Below are positions 5,553 through 8,246 of a stretch of DNA of 8,246 nt, in pieces. Source of the DNA: Selenomonadaceae bacterium. GTDB taxonomy: Bacteria; Bacillota; Negativicutes; Selenomonadales; Selenomonadaceae. Below the pieces are notes generated by a model. It ran no database searches. It saw nothing but the letters and a program-made list of their open reading frames with translations, and was not told the DNA's origin. The DNA is taken from NCBI GenBank assembly GCA_017453765.1, contig JAFTEG010000221.1, positions 1 through 8,246 on the forward strand, written 5' to 3'. Positions within the stretch are counted from its first letter, which is position 1. Each line of letters begins with the position of its first letter. The position numbers were made by a program, and so were the translations under genes.

Positions 5553-5581
5553 ATTTTATCACAGCGCCGAAATTTTTGCAA
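5553..5581 (-). promoter_or_regulatory. Promoter of the antisense RNA
   Basis: On the minus strand TTGCAA (5581-5576), 17-base spacer, TAAAAT (5558-5553), with TG one base before the -10 box (extended -10). It points at the direct repeat and terminator and has no gene of its own downstream before comEC. Confidence 0.65.
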
Positions 5582-5632
5582 CATTTATTTAAAATTATGA
5601 TTCGCGCGGCAAAAAAAATTTTTTCTACGCAC

Positions 5633-5660
5633 TTGCATTTTAAAATTTTTCTGCTATAAT
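5633..5660 (+). promoter_or_regulatory. Promoter of the tRNA-Thr gene
   Basis: TTGCAT (5633-5638), 16-base spacer, consensus TATAAT (5655-5660) preceded by TG (extended -10). Start near 5667, about 23 bases before the mature tRNA. Confidence 0.7.
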
Positions 5661-5689
5661 TACCCACGTTTTAAAAATTAAAAGTTTTC

Positions 5690-5765
5690 GCCGGTTTAGC
5701 TCAGTTGGTAGAGCAGGTCATTCGTAATGATCAGGTCGTCAGTTCAAGTCTGATTACCGGCTCCA
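5690..5765 (+). tRNA. tRNA-Thr (anticodon CGT)
   Basis: A 76-base cloverleaf including an encoded CCA end. The D arm is GCTC-AGTTGGTA-GAGC, the anticodon arm GGTCA-TTCGTAA-TGATC with CGT at positions 34-36 (reads ACG codons), and the T arm GTCAG-TTCAAGT-CTGAT. The acceptor stem GCCGGTT/TACCGGC pairs at six positions, leaving a T-T mismatch at the innermost pair (7:66), a departure from the usual AA...TT pairing in this tRNA. It has its own promoter and terminator and stands alone. Confidence 0.95.
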
Positions 5766-5778
5766 CAAAGAAATTAAC

Positions 5779-5811
5779 GCTCCGAATTTGATTCGGGGCT
5801 TTCGTGCTTTT
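5779..5811 (+). terminator. Terminator of the tRNA-Thr transcript
   Basis: GCTCCGAAT (5779-5787) and ATTCGGGGC (5791-5799) form a 9-bp stem (one T-G pair) with a 3-base loop. It is followed by TTT, an interrupting CGTGC and then TTTT, so the U-tract is imperfect. Confidence 0.7.
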
Positions 5812-5928
5812 AGGGGAAATTTTTTTATTTTAAAAAATAAATTTTATCGCCGTACGCATTGCAAAGGCGCTGTTGAATAACTTAAAATTACAAACGCCGC
5901 AAATTACGTAACAACCGCAATTATGGCG

Positions 5929-6029
5929 GGGCGCACAAGGACGTGCGCCCGTCCGCGCAAGTCGCCGGATGCGACTTCTGCGGACATGTTTCTTTTTGTT
6001 ACTTTTTCTTTGCGCCAAAGAAAAAGTAA
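5929..6029. repeat. REP-like cluster of three palindromes
   Basis: Three hairpins lie in a row. GGGCGCAC/GTGCGCCC (5929-5936/5943-5950) is an 8-bp stem with a 6-base loop. Next is a nested pair in which GTCCGC/GCGGAC (5951-5956/5980-5985) encloses GTCGC/GCGAC (5961-5965/5971-5975) across symmetric 4-base internal loops. The third is a perfect 14-bp stem, TTACTTTTTCTTTG/CAAAGAAAAAGTAA (5999-6012/6016-6029), with loop CGC. None is followed by a U-run. The composition (GC-rich hairpins, then an A/T hairpin) looks like a dispersed intergenic element. The minus-strand reading frame through it encodes low-complexity basic sequence and is not a gene. The rest of the 5812-5928 and 6030-6160 spacer is AT-rich with nothing else recognisable except an 11-bp inverted repeat (6056-6066/6087-6097). 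Confidence 0.7.
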
Positions 6030-6164
6030 ATCCTAAAAACCTTAACTAATTGTAAAAATTTTAATTAATCAACACGCCCTAGTCAAAATTAAAATTTGAT
6101 AAAAAATGCCGACAAGCTATTTCCATAACGCCGCCGTTAATGTATCATAACACCAAAATTTTTT

Positions 6165-6170
6165 GGAGTG
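6165..6170 (+). promoter_or_regulatory. Ribosome binding site GGAGTG that decides a TTG start for the response regulator
   Basis: GGAG (6165-6168) lies 8 bases before TTG at 6177. The GTG at 6168 overlaps the site itself and so cannot use it. The downstream start yields MEDKKKILVVED, the usual length of sequence before the receiver domain's first strand. Confidence 0.65.
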
Positions 6171-6176
6171 ATTCAC

Positions 6177-6875
6177 TTGGAAGATAAGAAAAAAATTTTA
6201 GTGGTGGAGGATACCGAAAGAATTGCGCGGCTAATGCAATTAAATTTGGAAGACGCGGGATTTCAAGTTTACATTGAAGGCAACGGACGTCGCGCCTATG
6301 ACAGAATCGTACAAGAAAATTACGATTTGGTGTTGCTTGACCTTATGTTGCCGGAAATGGACGGCTTTGAAATTTGCAGGCAGGTTCGCGCATTAAGTGA
6401 ATTTCCGCCGATAATTATGGTTACGGCAAAAGATGACATTAAAGACAAAATTGCCGGTCTTAAACTCGGCGCCGTTGACTATCTGACAAAACCTTTTTCC
6501 TTCGACGAATTGATAATCAAGATAAAAAACTTTTTAAAGCTGTACGAAGGCAAGGAGCAGGAAGATAAAACGCTTTACACCTATTTGAAGGTGAAAAATT
6601 TGGTACTCTGCGTCGAGACGCGGGAAGTTAAAGTGAACGGCGAAAAAATTGACCTTAGCCAAAAGGAATTTGATTTACTGCAATATCTGATTGAGAATAA
6701 AAGAATTGTGCTTACACGCGAAAAAATTTTGCAAACGGTTTGGGGCTACGATTACTACGGCGATACAAACGTTGTCGATGTTTACATTCACGCACTGCGC
6801 GACAAAATAGATAAAGCTTTTAACGAAAAATATATTCACACGGAACGGGGCGTAGGCTATGTTATCCGCGACTAG
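6177..6875 (+). CDS. Two-component response regulator, OmpR/PhoB family
   Basis: A 232-residue cytoplasmic transcription regulator controlled by phosphorylation from a partner histidine kinase. The receiver domain covers residues 6 to about 120: the acidic pair Glu11-Asp12 (ILVVED), phospho-acceptor Asp55 (LVLLDLMLPEMDG), switch Thr83 (IIMVTAK) and Lys105 (DYLTKPF) are all present. The C-terminal winged-helix DNA-binding domain (about 133-231) shows LSQKEFDLLQYLIENKRIVLTREKI, VWGYDYYGDTNVVDVYIHALRDKI and the final RGVGYVIRD. All key residues are intact, so the regulator itself looks functional. Start is taken as TTG at 6177 (see ribosome site); a GTG at 6168 would add three residues. The kinase gene overlaps its last 17 bases, implying translational coupling. 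The signal and target genes cannot be read from the sequence. Confidence 0.94.
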   Translation: MEDKKKILVVEDTERIARLMQLNLEDAGFQVYIEGNGRRAYDRIVQENYDLVLLDLMLPEMDGFEICRQVRALSEFPPIIMVTAKDDIKDKIAGLKLGAVDYLTKPFSFDELIIKIKNFLKLYEGKEQEDKTLYTYLKVKNLVLCVETREVKVNGEKIDLSQKEFDLLQYLIENKRIVLTREKILQTVWGYDYYGDTNVVDVYIHALRDKIDKAFNEKYIHTERGVGYVIRD

Positions 6876-8246
6876 CGGAGAGGGCGCAGCTGTTTCCGTA
6901 AAATCTGAACAAAATTTTTTCCGACGCATTGTAAATTCTTTTAAGCGAAAAAAAATCCCCACGCAAGTCACGCTGACTTACGTACTTATTATGTTGTCGA
7001 CGCTGATAATTTCAAACTTAGGCACGAATGCCGGTATACGCTACCTCTTTTTTCATCAGGCGGCTAAGGCTATTGAAATTTCACTGAATCGAATGAATCA
7101 CGAAATTGAAGACGGTACCGGCGAAAATATTTTGAATATGGACGCGGCTCTTTCCGGCGTAATTATTCGTATCACCGACGCGCAGGGAAATTTAATTGCC
7201 GATAACAGCCCCTTTTTTCCGCCGACCGACAGAATGACTAAGTACATTAAAAATGACCGCCCTTTCTTTACGCACGACGATTATGAACTGATTGAGACGC
7301 CGCATTCATTTTTTTACTACAAGGAAATTTCCGTCGACTCCGGCGGCGAAACTTTTAACGTCCACCTTTTCAAGACGATTACTTTTGAAAAGGAACTTTT
7401 AACCTACTTGGGCTGGGTAAATTTTTTACTTGACTTTTTAGCCGTAGCTCTTGCCGCAGTGGCGGGATATCTATTGGTTACAAAGGTTTTAACGCCGCTC
7501 AGGCAGGTAAGCGAAACTGCGCGGGAAATTTCTGCCGGTAATATGGATAAGCGCCTTGACATTGACGGCACGGGCAATGAAGTTGTCGAGCTTGCCGAAA
7601 GTTTTAATTTTATGCTTGACAAGATTAATGAATCCTTTGCGCGGCAAAAACAATTTGTCGCCGATGTGTCGCACGAACTGCGCACGACCGTTACCATAAT
7701 TGACGGCTACGCTGAAATTCTTGCATAGTTCGGTACGCGTGACAAGGAACTTTTTCAAGAATCTGCAAGCGCCATTAAAAATGAATCTGAAAATATGAAG
7801 TCGCTTTTGGAGTCACTTTTATTTTTGACGCACGCAGATCAAGGCGAACTGCCGCTGAATAAAGTTGACGCAGATGTTGATGAAATTTTACAAGACGTCA
7901 TTCAATCTGCCCAAAGTTCGCGCGTAAAGTTTTTGAGTGACGGCGCCTTTACCATGAACGGCGATATCACCGCGCTGAAAAAAATGTTCGCCGCGATTTT
8001 GGATAACGCGCTGAAGTACAGTGAAGATGAAGTTATTGTCGAGCTGAAAATTTTTAACGGCGGTGCTACGGTGAATTTTATCGACAAAGGCATTGGCATT
8101 TCACCGGACGACACGAAAAAGGTTTTTGACAGATTTTTCCGCGCTGATAAAGTCCGTACCAAGTCCGACGCCGATAAATCCGTTGGTCTCGGTCTTTCTA
8201 TCGCGAAATGGATTGCGGACAGTCACGGCATTGCAATTGATATTGA
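6859..8246 (+). pseudogene. Sensor histidine kinase with in-frame TAG stop after the H-box (3' end beyond window)
   Basis: Partner kinase of the preceding regulator. Before the stop: a basic N-terminus, transmembrane helix 1 (about residues 37-55), an extracytoplasmic sensor region (about 60-180), transmembrane helix 2 (about 185-207), a HAMP linker (TKVLTPLRQVSETAREISAGN...) and the H-box FVADVSHELRTTVTIIDGY with phospho-acceptor His272. A TAG at 7726-7728 ends translation at residue 289 (AEILA). The same frame then stays open to the window end with recognisable kinase sequence: dimerisation helix, N-box FAAILDNALKYSEDE, D-box FIDKGIGIS, F-box FDRFFRADK, and VGLGLSIAKWIADSHG. Only this one stop breaks it. 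Minor departures are Thr for the usual Pro in HELRTP and Lys-Ser-Val before GLGL. The simplest reading is a recent nonsense mutation; read-through or a sequence error are alternatives. The truncated product would lack the ATPase domain and could not phosphorylate. The ATG overlaps the regulator by 17 bases. Confidence 0.85.

Noticed and set aside
5514..5600. 28-codon frame starting in direct repeat b, with a hydrophobic N-terminus like the toxin
   Set aside because: Its first codons are identical only because of the repeat; it lacks a ribosome site, follows a strong terminator, and diverges completely after 17 bases. Better explained as the antisense RNA template.
5830..6018. 62-codon minus-strand frame
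   Set aside because: It is a translation of the palindromic repeats and AT-rich spacer, basic and low-complexity, with a TTG start and no ribosome site.
6056..6097. 11-bp inverted repeat upstream of the response regulator as an operator
   Set aside because: It is composed only of A and T in a very AT-rich spacer and has a 20-base gap, so chance is a sufficient explanation.
6123..6146. Response regulator promoter (TTCCAT, 16-base spacer, TATCAT)
   Set aside because: The -35 match is poor (about half the positions), so it is not listed as a feature.
7726..7728. Stop-codon reassignment (TAG as sense)
   Set aside because: clpX, comEC and the response regulator all end naturally at TAG in this window, each at the expected family length.

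Overview
This window looks like ordinary chromosome of a Firmicute, most likely a Negativicute (Selenomonas/Phascolarctobacterium-like). The placement is inference. It rests on anaerobic-pathway cobalamin gene cbiD, a ComEC/dCMP-deaminase pair, strong Gram-positive-style Shine-Dalgarno sites, and AT-rich spacers full of short repeats between moderately GC-balanced genes. No phage, transposase or CRISPR array is visible.

Layout: 2-559 is the 3' end of clpX (+). Facing it on the minus strand are a C39-like cysteine-peptidase-fold protein (609-1205) and a ComEB-type dCMP deaminase (1295-1750). From a shared divergent promoter region, cbiD (1885-2979, +) runs into comEC (2953-5271, -), and the two overlap by 27 bases at their 3' ends. 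The interval 5271-5581 holds a compact locus described below. It is followed by tRNA-Thr(CGT) (5690-5765) with its own promoter and terminator, then a block of REP-like palindromes (5929-6029). Last comes a two-component pair: an OmpR/PhoB-type response regulator (6177-6875) and an overlapping histidine kinase that carries an in-frame TAG stop just after its H-box and runs off the window end.

Most notable system: 5271-5581 reads as a chromosomal type I toxin-antitoxin locus laid out like the par/Fst locus of enterococcal plasmid pAD1. A strong promoter drives an RNA of about 200 nt encoding a 25-residue hydrophobic peptide with a CKWLD tail. The Shine-Dalgarno site of that peptide can be folded away. 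The RNA ends at a bidirectional terminator. Beyond the terminator lies a second copy (22 of 24 bases identical) of the toxin start region. A good convergent promoter reads back through it, so it would make an antisense RNA of about 70 nt that pairs with the toxin start region and shares the terminator hairpin. The peptide is too short for ordinary gene callers.

The second theme is repeats in the spacers. Heptanucleotide arrays (TAGGGAN and NNTTAAT types) lie at 561-620 and 1818-1869, and the latter holds a canonical four-run G-quadruplex motif in the cbiD leader. Four degenerate copies of a GAAAG...ATG module lead into the start of the C39-like gene. Two genes (dCMP deaminase, response regulator) appear to use TTG starts, with a tempting GTG lying inside the ribosome binding site.
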